From Gelatiniphilus marinus (GTDB lineage Bacteria; Bacteroidota; Bacteroidia; Flavobacteriales; Flavobacteriaceae): a stretch of DNA of 64,000 nucleotides. Below, in pieces: positions 53,649 to 61,589 of this stretch (position 1 is the first letter of the stretch; each line of letters opens with the position of its first letter). The translations under genes were made by a program, and so were the position numbers. Under the pieces are notes generated by a model that saw only the letters and a list, made by a program, of their open reading frames with translations, had not been told where the DNA came from and searched no databases. The stretch lies in NCBI RefSeq assembly GCF_042678305.1, contig NZ_JBHUDT010000007.1. One strand, given 5' to 3'.

Positions 53649-55403
53649 ATGTCAAACATGAAAAATATAAGAACAATAGTAACAGGAATTATGGCGGCAT
53701 TTGTAGTGTTTGCTTGTTCCGAAGATTTTTTAGAATACGAACCAGAAGGCGTGTTATCAAACGAAAATGTGGCAACAGCCGAAAATGCTGAAGCCCTAGT
53801 AGTTGCAGCTTATGCTGGAATTGCTAATGATGATATGGTAGGACCTTTAACAAGCATGTGGGTGTATGGTAGTGTGCGTTCTGATGACGCCTATAAAGGC
53901 GGCGGTGGACGTGGTGATGTTGATGTAGTAGATAGATATGAGCAATACAATTTAACCATTGCTGATGATCCATTAGATTGGATGGCGCCAAGAACTTGGA
54001 CAAACTATTATGCGGCAATTTCAAGAGCAAATTTTGCTTTGGATGTAATTAACCAAATTCCAGATGCAGAGTATGCAGATAAAACAATAAGACAAGCAGA
54101 GCTTAGATTTTTAAGAGCGCATTCTCATTTTGTTTTAAAATTATTATTCAAAAAGATTCCTTATATAACCGAAGGTTTAACTCAGGAAGAAATTTTACAG
54201 ATTTCAAATGTTATTGATAATGATGAGCTATGGAATAAAATAGCAGACGATTTCCTTTTTGCATACAATAGTTTACCTCAATCACAAGATCAAGTAGGTC
54301 GGGCAGATAAAAATGCAGCTGCTGCTTATTTAGCTAAACTACGCTTGTATCAGGCATATGAGCAAAACGATACACACCAAGTAACGAATATCAATATGTC
54401 ACGTTTACAGGAAGTTGTTGATTTTGCGGACGATGTAACAGGCGCATTAGAATCAGATTATGGAAATAATTTCCTTGATGGGTTTGATAATGGTCCAGAA
54501 TCTATTTGGGCAGCACAATTTTCTATAAATGATGGGACAACTGTTGGTAGAGTAAGTTTTGTAACAGGATTGAATTCACCTCATGGTACAGGTTTGTATG
54601 GATGCTGTGGTTTTCATTTAGCCAGTCATAATATGGTAAATGCATTTAAAACTGATGCAGCAGGATTACCATTACTTGACACCTTCAATGACAGTAATAT
54701 TTTTGCAACAGTTGACGGTAATGGAGAAACACCATTAGAGCCAGGAATAACTCTCGACCCAAGAATTGACCACACTGTTGGAATTCCTGGACGTCCATTT
54801 AAATATCGTAACACAGTTAATACAGCTGGCGATATGATTTATAATTTTAGTTGGGCAAGAGATCCAGGAGTTTATGGCTATTTCGGAAACATGAAAGAGC
54901 AACAAGCTCCAGATTGTTCATGTTATGTAAAAGAAGGACCGTTTGTTGGGACATCTAAGAACATAGAATTTATTAGATATGCTGATGTACTTCTATTTAA
55001 AGCAGAAGCTTTAATTCAAATGGGTCAGGTTGATGAAGGGGTAACCATTATTAATCAAATAAGAACGCGTGCTGCAGCAAGTACGCAAAGACAAATGGAT
55101 GCAGGGGCTACAGATGTTTATAACGTAGGTTTATATCCTATGGGATTGTCTCAACCAGATGCCCTTAAAGCTTTAATGTTTGAAAGACGTTTAGAGTTTG
55201 GTATGGAAGGACCTAGGTTTTTTGACTTAGTTCGTTGGGGAATTGCAGAACCTGTTCTTAATGACTATTTAGCTGTTGAGAGAACTAGAAAAGATTTTCT
55301 TGCAAATGCTGAATTTACAGCAGGTAGAGATGAATATTATCCTATCCCACAAAGAGAAATTGACTTTACTGGTGGTTTATATGAACAAAATCCTGGATAT
55401 TAG
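53649..55403 (+). CDS. SusD-like glycan-binding lipoprotein
   Basis: The 584-residue surface lipoprotein has a lipobox ending in VFACSED and TPR-like helices that hold the SusC partner, with the typical QAELRFLRAHSHFVLKLLF segment. The RagB/SusD C-terminal pattern is RRLEFGMEGPRFFDLVRWG with final YPIPQREI. It forms the lid over the SusC transporter. Extra cysteine clusters (YGCCGFH and PDCSCYVK) are visible and could form disulfides. A second ATG nine bases downstream is an alternative start. Confidence 0.93.
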   Translation: MSNMKNIRTIVTGIMAAFVVFACSEDFLEYEPEGVLSNENVATAENAEALVVAAYAGIANDDMVGPLTSMWVYGSVRSDDAYKGGGGRGDVDVVDRYEQYNLTIADDPLDWMAPRTWTNYYAAISRANFALDVINQIPDAEYADKTIRQAELRFLRAHSHFVLKLLFKKIPYITEGLTQEEILQISNVIDNDELWNKIADDFLFAYNSLPQSQDQVGRADKNAAAAYLAKLRLYQAYEQNDTHQVTNINMSRLQEVVDFADDVTGALESDYGNNFLDGFDNGPESIWAAQFSINDGTTVGRVSFVTGLNSPHGTGLYGCCGFHLASHNMVNAFKTDAAGLPLLDTFNDSNIFATVDGNGETPLEPGITLDPRIDHTVGIPGRPFKYRNTVNTAGDMIYNFSWARDPGVYGYFGNMKEQQAPDCSCYVKEGPFVGTSKNIEFIRYADVLLFKAEALIQMGQVDEGVTIINQIRTRAAASTQRQMDAGATDVYNVGLYPMGLSQPDALKALMFERRLEFGMEGPRFFDLVRWGIAEPVLNDYLAVERTRKDFLANAEFTAGRDEYYPIPQREIDFTGGLYEQNPGY

Positions 55404-55445
55404 AATTTAAAAATATTTGTTTAGTTTTTTTGAGTTAGTTTTTAA

Positions 55446-55484
55446 AATCCAGAAGAAATCATATAATTTCTTCTGGATTTATTT
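55446..55484 (+). terminator. strong hairpin between susD and fructokinase gene
   Basis: AATCCAGAAGAAAT (55446-55459) pairs perfectly with ATTTCTTCTGGATT (55466-55479) around a 6-nt loop, followed by a T-rich stretch. It ends 12 bp before the fructokinase start. It may partly end the susCD transcript or stabilise it, lowering expression of the kinase. Confidence 0.65.
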
Positions 55485-55496
55485 TAAATTTAAAAT

Positions 55497-56381
55497 ATGA
55501 AAAATGTAGTTTGTTTTGGAGAAGTATTATGGGATGTATTTCCTACTCATAAAAAAATTGGTGGAGCTCCTTTAAATGTGGCTAGTAGATTGAGTTCATT
55601 TGATAACGATGTTACGATGATTAGTGCTATTGGGCAAGATAAAGATGGTGAAAATTTAATGGAATACTTAAAGGAAAATAAAATAAATACAGATTGTGTT
55701 CAGATACTTCAGGAATATAAAACAGGCAAGGTAAAGGTTATGTTAAATGATAAAGGTTCTGCATCATATGATATTAAATATCCAAGGGCATGGGACAAAA
55801 TTAGTTTAACAGAAGCCACAAAGAAGGCAGTTAAAAATGCAGATGCCTTCGTTTTTGGAAGTTTAGTTGCTAGAGATGAAGCTTCTAGAAAAACACTATA
55901 CCAATTAATAGAACTTGCTAAGTATAAAATTTTCGACCTTAATTTAAGACCACCTTATTACACTAAAGAAGTATTATTTCACCTTATGGAAAAAGCAGAT
56001 TTCATTAAGTTTAATGACGATGAGCTTTATGAGGTAAGTAAGTATTTAGGCTCAAAATTTAATTCTTTAGAGCAAAATTTAGAATTCATAGCCAAAAAGA
56101 CAAAAACAAAAGATATTTGCGTTACCAAAGGTCCGCATGGAGCTGTTTTATTGCATGATGACAAGCTTTATTATAATAGTGGCTTCCTTATAAAAGTAAT
56201 TGATACGGTAGGAGCTGGAGATTCTTTTCTGGGTTCACTCATAAGTAAATTGCTAATTAAAACCCAGCCCCAGAAAGCCATTGATTTCGCTTGTGCCGTT
56301 GGGGCTTTAGTTGCTCAAAGTGAAGGTGCAAATCCATTGATAACACTTTCTGAAATTAATACATTTGTCAATCCTGAGTAA
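55497..56381 (+). CDS. PfkB family fructokinase
   Basis: The 294-residue cytoplasmic kinase phosphorylates fructose (to fructose 6-phosphate) before glycolysis. PfkB signatures are visible: VCFGEVLWDVFPTHKKIGGAPLN at the substrate end, TKGPHGAVLL, and DTVGAGDSFLGSL with the catalytic Asp (near residue 243). Fructokinases of this subgroup lie in fructan loci of Bacteroides, and the position after susD agrees. Confidence 0.87.
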   Translation: MKNVVCFGEVLWDVFPTHKKIGGAPLNVASRLSSFDNDVTMISAIGQDKDGENLMEYLKENKINTDCVQILQEYKTGKVKVMLNDKGSASYDIKYPRAWDKISLTEATKKAVKNADAFVFGSLVARDEASRKTLYQLIELAKYKIFDLNLRPPYYTKEVLFHLMEKADFIKFNDDELYEVSKYLGSKFNSLEQNLEFIAKKTKTKDICVTKGPHGAVLLHDDKLYYNSGFLIKVIDTVGAGDSFLGSLISKLLIKTQPQKAIDFACAVGALVAQSEGANPLITLSEINTFVNPE

Positions 56382-56560
56382 TTAATAATTTGAAAAAAAA
56401 TTATGCTCTTAGGTTTTAAGATCTATCCATATAAGGTACTCAAAAAGAAAGTAAAGAAACTAATTCCTTATAGATTAATTAATATGTCAAAAATTGTAAA
56501 TTTTTATTTTATTAACGTGTAATAACAATAAGGACTTTTTTTTTGTTTAAAAAATGTATT

Positions 56561-57361
56561 ATGGATTTTTCAGGAGTAAAACTTGTGGTATCAGATATGG
56601 ATGGCACTCTACTAAATAATAAGAATGAAGTTAGCAAAAGGTTTTTAAATCAGTTTATAGAACTTAAAAAAAGAAATATTCATTTTGTAGCGGCTAGTGG
56701 TCGTCAATACCATAGTATTTTATATAAGTTGAATTCTATTAAAAGTGAGATTTCAATAATAGCTGAAAATGGAGGTGTTTTACAACATAATAATCAAACC
56801 CAAGTTCTTTTAAAATTATCAAATCAGGATATTCTGAAATCGGTAAAACTTCTAAGAGAAATCGAAGGTTCTTACATAGTTTTATGTGGTATGAAATCAG
56901 CCTATATTGAAACTAATGATTCTAAGTTTATTTCAAAACTAAAAATATATTATACTTCTTATGAAATAGTTGAAGATCTTACAATGGTTCAAAACGATCA
57001 ATTTTTAAAAATATCTGTTTATCATTTTAATTCTTCAGAGACTAATTTACTTCCTCGTGTGAACGATTTAAAAGATAAATTGAAAGTAACTGTTCCTGGT
57101 AAAAATTGGTTGGATATTACTCATAATAAATCTAATAAAGGATATGCGTTGAGATTAATTCAAAAGGAATTAAACATATCGAAAAATGAAACTATGGTAT
57201 TTGGTGATTATAATAATGATTTGGAAATGCTAGAATTGTGTTATTTTAGTTTTGCTATGGAAAATGCTCACCCTGATGTAAAAAAAATTGCTCGGTTTGA
57301 AACAAAAAGTAATGATGATGAGGGGGTAGAAAATATACTTGAAAAATTATTAAAGGAATAA
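56561..57361 (+). CDS. HAD-superfamily sugar phosphatase (Cof type)
   Basis: The protein (266 residues from the ATG at 56561; an in-frame TTG at 56543 is not used) has HAD motif I DMDGTLLNN, the Cof-type cap domain (about 85-185), Lys in the KSNKGYALRLI segment and motif IV GDYNNDLEML. Such enzymes dephosphorylate sugar phosphates. As the last gene of the cargo, 180 bp after the fructokinase, it may relieve sugar-phosphate excess. Membership in the operon is uncertain. Confidence 0.8.
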   Translation: MDFSGVKLVVSDMDGTLLNNKNEVSKRFLNQFIELKKRNIHFVAASGRQYHSILYKLNSIKSEISIIAENGGVLQHNNQTQVLLKLSNQDILKSVKLLREIEGSYIVLCGMKSAYIETNDSKFISKLKIYYTSYEIVEDLTMVQNDQFLKISVYHFNSSETNLLPRVNDLKDKLKVTVPGKNWLDITHNKSNKGYALRLIQKELNISKNETMVFGDYNNDLEMLELCYFSFAMENAHPDVKKIARFETKSNDDEGVENILEKLLKE

Positions 57362-58080
57362 TAGATTAGAGACGAAAGGTAGATATTTAAAAATTTATAA
57401 AATAAAATGTGAAACATCAAATGGACATATCCGCCTGAAATGTTTTAAATCATTATTAGAATAACATCTCTAATTAGCTAATAAGCACAATTTATTTGGT
57501 TATTATAACCCGTTCCACCCCATTCCTCTGCATTTTGCGAAAAGCTTCATTCCGAGAAAAGAGGTTCACTACAGAATCTTGAACCCAGTCGCAAAAAAAG
57601 CGACAGCGTTCGCCTTTCAAAAAGATTACCACAACCTCTTCATTCACAAAGTTTAAAATTTTGCCCGAGACGAACTGCATAACCGTTCGCTCAACCATTC
57701 GACTGCGCTCAGGGCAGGCTTCACTTTTATAAGTTCTTACTCGTTCACAATTTTAGCGTCGGTTACCGAAAAGGTAACGGCGATGGCGCTATGGGAAGTA
57801 AGTATATGAAATTGAATTGAAGCTTAATCTGTATCATTTTGCTACAAATGAAAATGGTAATTATAAGGCAATATAGCATTTCATACGAAATGAAAAGGAA
57901 AACGCTCAAGATATAATAAGTATATGATTTTAAAAGGGAAAGTATATCAAAACACATCAAATAAAACCATCTAAAATGAATATGAAAATTAGTTTATTTA
58001 AATGATTGTCAGTTGTTTGTAAATAATTAACTTCACTTTATTACTAAAAAAATAATGATGTTTAAAGTACCTTAAATAGC
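57362..58080. other. gene-poor stretch of the island
   Basis: No convincing gene is seen in about 720 bp. GTTACC/GGTAAC (57762-57767 and 57773-57778) form a small hairpin, and ATTCGACTGCGCTCAGG (57698-57714) is a piece of a dispersed flavobacterial repeat. This is where a relaxase would be expected in a BtgA-type element, but none can be read. Decay of a former gene is possible. Confidence 0.45.
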
Positions 58081-58260
58081 TTTTCAATATTGATTGAAAA
58101 GTATTAAGATCCTGAAAATGAAATGAAGGAATCGTATAGCAAGAGGGTAACACGCTTCGCGATGTTACGATTATACGATTTTTGCTATAAACATGGCGTT
58201 TATAGGGTTTAGCATAGTTTTTAGGCTTTTTGAGATTTTGTTATAAACGCTACTTTTTAC
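58081..58260. other. palindrome-rich region, candidate transfer or replication origin
   Basis: Several inverted repeats are packed here. TTTTCAAT pairs with ATTGAAAA (58081-58100). TCGTATA (58132-58138) pairs with TATACGA (58172-58178), enclosing GTAACA-CGC-TTC-GCG-A-TGTTAC (58147-58168). CTATAAAC pairs with GTTTATAG (58185-58205), and TATAAACGC recurs at 58242-58250. It lies directly upstream of the BtgA-like mobilization gene, where oriT sites usually lie. Confidence 0.5.
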
Positions 58261-58310
58261 TAAAAACACTTTGTAACCACCGTAAACAGGTAATTTTTTT
58301 ACTAAAAACT

Positions 58311-58721
58311 ATGGATAGAGGATTTGAAAAAGAAGAATTTGAGACGCTAAAGATCAAGAGATCTGTGGCTATCGAATTTAGAAAATTTAGTAAAATGCTC
58401 TCGAAATCGCAATCAATGACATTGCTGGTAATGATGGACTTTTTCAATGAAAACGGAATTTCCCCAATCGAGAATTTAGGACCTCGAATGGAAATTTTGG
58501 AAAACAGAATATCGATGTTAATCAAAAAACGAATGAACGGAATGATTGCTATAATGAAGGATATTGAAAAGTCACAGACCAAACCGACCGTTGCAATGAT
58601 GCAAGCGCTTTTTAAAGCGGCAGAGCCACCCAAAGAAAAATTGATTTTAGAAAAAAAGTATTTTAAGGAAAAGAAAGAAGTTAAATATAGAGCAAAGAAA
58701 TTCATTGATAAGTATGACTAA
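58311..58721 (+). CDS. BfmA/BtgA family mobilization protein
   Basis: The protein (136 residues from the ATG at 58311; the frame opens earlier with a TTG at 58230, which is less likely) is basic and helical. It has the family pattern LKIKRSVAIEFRKFSKMLSK, SMTLLVMMDFFNENGISP, LGPRM and KKRMNGMIAIMKDIEKSQTK. BfmA and BtgA are accessory proteins that bind oriT and help the relaxase in Bacteroides mobilizable elements. The next gene overlaps its stop codon (TAATG). The usual partner relaxase gene is absent. Confidence 0.72.
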   Translation: MDRGFEKEEFETLKIKRSVAIEFRKFSKMLSKSQSMTLLVMMDFFNENGISPIENLGPRMEILENRISMLIKKRMNGMIAIMKDIEKSQTKPTVAMMQALFKAAEPPKEKLILEKKYFKEKKEVKYRAKKFIDKYD

Positions 58722-59347
58722 TGGAAAGAGTAAACTATATTATTCAGCTGAACGCAATTTTTGAATGCTTCAATAAGGACGCTCGAATTAAGCAGGGGCA
58801 TATAACTCTGTATCTGGCGTTTTTTCAAAAATGGAATCGAGAATTTTTCAAAAAAACAATTACCGTAAATAGGGAGTTGATTATGGAAAAAGCAAAATTC
58901 AGGTCAAAAACGACCTATCATAATTATCTGAAAGATCTTAATAATTGGGGCTATTTAAAATATTTTCCATCGTACCATCCTGCAAGAGGGTCAAAGGTCC
59001 AGATGACCATTTTTTTTAATTCAGATAGTCAAAAATTGGCTAACTGCGTTCCAAAACCTAGCCAAAAATTGGTAACTTCTATAAAACATAAAACAAAAGA
59101 AAACTTAAATAAACAGCCTAATGTTATTTTTAATGAAAGTGAAGTCGCTTTATTTTTTAAGAAAAATAATTGGCCAGAGATAGAAGCGTTAAAATTTCAT
59201 GCGTACATTAAATCAAAAAAATGGAAAACAGATAATTGGCAAACAATAGCGAAGATTTTTGCAAAAAATGATTTTAAGTTGAAAGAACCTAAAACTACAA
59301 GTCCAATTTCTGGCTATGTGGATAACTTGAAGAATAATAACATTTAA
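58721..59347 (+). CDS. winged-helix-like protein of integrative element, function unknown
   Basis: The 208-residue protein has an N-terminal helical part (IIQLNAIFECFNKDARIKQG, ITLYLAFFQKWNREFF). A helix-turn-helix-like stretch follows: MEKAKFRSKTTYHNYLKDLN followed by WGYLKYFPSYHPARGSKV. Proteins of this type accompany BtgA genes and tyrosine integrases in Bacteroidetes elements and may regulate excision or replication. The role is inferred from position. Its ATG overlaps the BtgA stop, so they are co-translated. Confidence 0.6.
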   Translation: MERVNYIIQLNAIFECFNKDARIKQGHITLYLAFFQKWNREFFKKTITVNRELIMEKAKFRSKTTYHNYLKDLNNWGYLKYFPSYHPARGSKVQMTIFFNSDSQKLANCVPKPSQKLVTSIKHKTKENLNKQPNVIFNESEVALFFKKNNWPEIEALKFHAYIKSKKWKTDNWQTIAKIFAKNDFKLKEPKTTSPISGYVDNLKNNNI

Positions 59348-59375
59348 GATTATGATATTTCATTATAATTAGATA

Positions 59376-60590
59376 TCAAAAGTTTATTACGCTGTCTAAA
59401 GCATCATCAGCATCTTTATGCATAAAGTTAGTTTGATAGTTAATAGTGGTGGTAATTGAGGAATGACGATATAACTTTTGAAGCATCTTTATTGGGATTT
59501 TATCCTCAGATATGGTACCGAAACTATGACGAGCGATGTGCATGGTAACTTTCTTATTTATTTTAGCCTTTTTTGCAACCCTTGCTAAATACTTATTTAA
59601 CATTGATGTAGCAGCGTTTATCTTTCTAAAGACATCCTTTGACGCTTTCACGTTAACCATTTTCATCTCTGGGAAAATAAAATCGTTATCATCCTGTTTA
59701 TTACTCGAGTACTGTTCTAAAATTGCAAAAGCTTTCTCAGGAATCTTCAATGACAATAATTTTGAATTTTTATCCATACGATAGTTAAGTCTATTGTCCG
59801 AAATATCAGACCACCTAATTTTAAGTACATCAGCAACTCGTATGCCAGCAAAATAGAAACTGAAAAGCCAAATATTTCTTGCATGTATTTCGTTTTCAGT
59901 TAAACCATTGACACTCTCTAAAGCAATAAGCTCTTCTTTATTTAATCCAGTTTTTTGACTTTCAGGAAATTTAATTTGAATTCCACCCGACCCGAAAGGG
60001 TATAATTTTCTATCTACAATTCCTAATTTGATTGCTCTGTTATATATAGTTCTTATGACAATAAGATTGTTGACTATAGACCTTTCAGATAAGCCAAGTT
60101 TGGTTTTTAAATGAGTTTTAAAATTCCTTAAAAACTGTTCATCAATTTCTTGAAAAGAAAGCTGATTCGATTTTGAAAAATTCAACACATGATTTACTCT
60201 TACTTTATCTGTGTAATATCGAGCCAATTTTTTATTGGCTTCAAGTTCATCTAAAAAAGCTTTTGCAATTTCAGAAAAGCTAGACCCCTTTGAGTCTTTG
60301 TACAATTTGTCTTTAATTCGGTTTGCTGATAAATCTTGTTTTTCAGCTTGTAAGTCCATAAGCATCTTATTCGCTTCAGATAATTTTTTTACCAACAGAT
60401 TATTAAGATTCGCTGCATTTGGATGTGATTTTCTAACACGAATATTTTTCTCATCCCAATATTCTAATTCTATATAATGACCGATGTAATGATAGTTGGA
60501 ACGTCTGTTTTTCGAAATTCTAATCGCTAATGGATATAAGCCGTTTTTATTTGGCTTCTTTCGAAGAACAATTTTTGCATTTGAAGACAT
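59376..60590 (-). CDS. int: tyrosine integrase of the tRNA-Leu island
   Basis: The 404-residue site-specific recombinase has an N-terminal arm-binding domain (about 1-90), a SAM-like core-binding domain (about 105-205) and a catalytic domain. Catalytic residues visible are Arg in FAGIRVADVLKIRW, His-x-x-Arg in MHIARHSFGT, a His in LYRHSSITTT and the nucleophile Tyr in INYQTNF. It is transcribed leftwards from near the right end. The gene is intact, so excision and integration may still occur. Confidence 0.93.
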   Translation of the reverse strand: MSSNAKIVLRKKPNKNGLYPLAIRISKNRRSNYHYIGHYIELEYWDEKNIRVRKSHPNAANLNNLLVKKLSEANKMLMDLQAEKQDLSANRIKDKLYKDSKGSSFSEIAKAFLDELEANKKLARYYTDKVRVNHVLNFSKSNQLSFQEIDEQFLRNFKTHLKTKLGLSERSIVNNLIVIRTIYNRAIKLGIVDRKLYPFGSGGIQIKFPESQKTGLNKEELIALESVNGLTENEIHARNIWLFSFYFAGIRVADVLKIRWSDISDNRLNYRMDKNSKLLSLKIPEKAFAILEQYSSNKQDDNDFIFPEMKMVNVKASKDVFRKINAATSMLNKYLARVAKKAKINKKVTMHIARHSFGTISEDKIPIKMLQKLYRHSSITTTINYQTNFMHKDADDALDSVINF

Positions 60591-60626
60591 TTTTTTGATA
60601 CTTTAGACTTTAAAGATAATCATTTT

Positions 60627-60648
60627 AGGTACAACATAGGTACAACAA
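60627..60648 (+). repeat. tandem AGGTACAACA pair, candidate integrase arm sites (right)
   Basis: AGGTACAACAT (60627-60637) and AGGTACAACAA (60638-60648) repeat the pair at 44001-44022. They lie between the integrase start and attR, and also upstream of the integrase gene, where binding could autoregulate it. Confidence 0.5.
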
Positions 60649-60747
60649 ATATTGATTTTACTTGATTTTAAATGATATCATAAAAAATTAAATAACTGTT
60701 AATCAATTGAATATGAGTTAATTTAGTGTTATTTGAGCTAAATATGA

Positions 60748-60856
60748 TTGGACTTAAAATCCAATGTCCATTAGGACGTACGGGTTCAAGTCCCGTCTTC
60801 AGTACTAAGCCTTTACAAGATTTCCTGTAAAGGCTTTTTTTATTCAGGTACAACAT
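60748..60856 (+). repeat. attR: partial tRNA-Leu copy and terminator
   Basis: The first 58 bp equal 43903-43960 and the following 51 bp differ at three positions, including the copied terminator (60807-60843). Only the 3' half of the tRNA is present, so it cannot make a functional tRNA. It marks the right end of the island and probably represents the original chromosomal 3' end. Confidence 0.9.
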
Positions 60857-61496
60857 TTTGTTCGTTATTAAAAATTAGTTGTCGATTTTATATTGTCTTG
60901 TTTTAAGAAAAGATCTCATTCTAAGTTTAGATTTACAGGTTATTATTATAAAATGGATCATGATATTTTTGTTGCCAAACTCCATCCCATGTCAACTTGG
61001 GCATAGTACGTGTATTGAGTTTTTAGGCTTTCTGCAAAGTTAATTATAACATAAAGCGCATTTCTGCCATTGTCCAGGAGTTCCTAGTTTGGCATGGTAT
61101 TGTTCCTTTAGTACACATCTCTTTTGTTGCCTGTCTGCACTACGCCGTTATGTCTTCTTCTGGAAAAGAATTTTTATAATTTGCGAGCTGGTTGGTTTGC
61201 TTTGGTTAAATTGGTCCATGTGGTGCCATAGTCGTTGGATTTCAAAATAATCGGAACCATCTTTTATACCTTTAAACCAGGGCTGAATTTTATGGTCAAT
61301 CTCATATTTTATATCTTAATCTTCAAAAGCGCTTTTTTCTAAATTGTATTCCCTATTTCTTATGAATAAATTAAGGTTGTGCACAAAAGTATTATTGAAA
61401 AATTAATTCTTTTATAGTTTGAATGTTTTATTTTAAAGATGGTTTTTTTGAAAAATTACTGGATTGATGTGTGTTTGCAATTTTCCCTCTTTAGTA
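60857..61496. other. eroded DNA between the island and the sialidase gene
   Basis: No intact gene is seen in 640 bp. On the minus strand short readable pieces remain: LKSNDYGTTWTNLTKANQPA (about 61260-61200), which resembles a BNR/Asp-box repeat, and KLTWDGVWQQKYHDPFYNNN (about 61000-60945), each broken by stops and shifts. This suggests remnants of one or more carbohydrate-active genes. Confidence 0.4.
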
Positions 61497-61533
61497 AAAA
61501 AGCCCTCAACACCTTTGTGTTGAGGGCTTTTTG
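61497..61533 (-). terminator. terminator downstream of the sialidase gene
   Basis: AGCCCTCAACAC (61501-61512) pairs perfectly with GTGTTGAGGGCT (61517-61528) around 4 nt, with A and T runs on either side. It can act in both directions. Confidence 0.85.
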
Positions 61534-61589
61534 TTATTGCTATTAATAGTTTAACTTTAATTCTTTTTAAAAAAATAAAACCTTAATTT

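Larger units (their letters stand above)
43903..60805. mobile_element. integrative island in tRNA-Leu carrying a fructan utilization locus
   Basis: The tRNA-Leu 3' half and its terminator are directly repeated at both ends (43903-44011 and 60748-60856; first 58 bp identical, 106 of 109 overall). Just inside the right copy lies a tyrosine integrase, preceded by a small winged-helix-like gene and a BfmA/BtgA mobilization gene. The cargo is a complete fructan locus: sensor-regulator, MFS porter, GH32, SusC, SusD and fructokinase, plus a HAD phosphatase. The size is about 16.9 kb. No relaxase is visible, so it may move by integrase alone or with a helper element. Confidence 0.85.

Noticed and set aside
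57492..57698. 68-codon minus-strand frame in the island
   Set aside because: It has no recognisable motif and no ribosome-binding context, and overlaps a dispersed-repeat fragment.
58250..58705. 151-codon minus-strand frame
   Set aside because: It is the antisense shadow of the BtgA-like gene, which matches a known family.
60668..60856. 62-codon minus-strand frame containing KTGLEPVRPNGHWILSP
   Set aside because: It is the antisense of the partial tRNA-Leu and its terminator, a well-known false gene.
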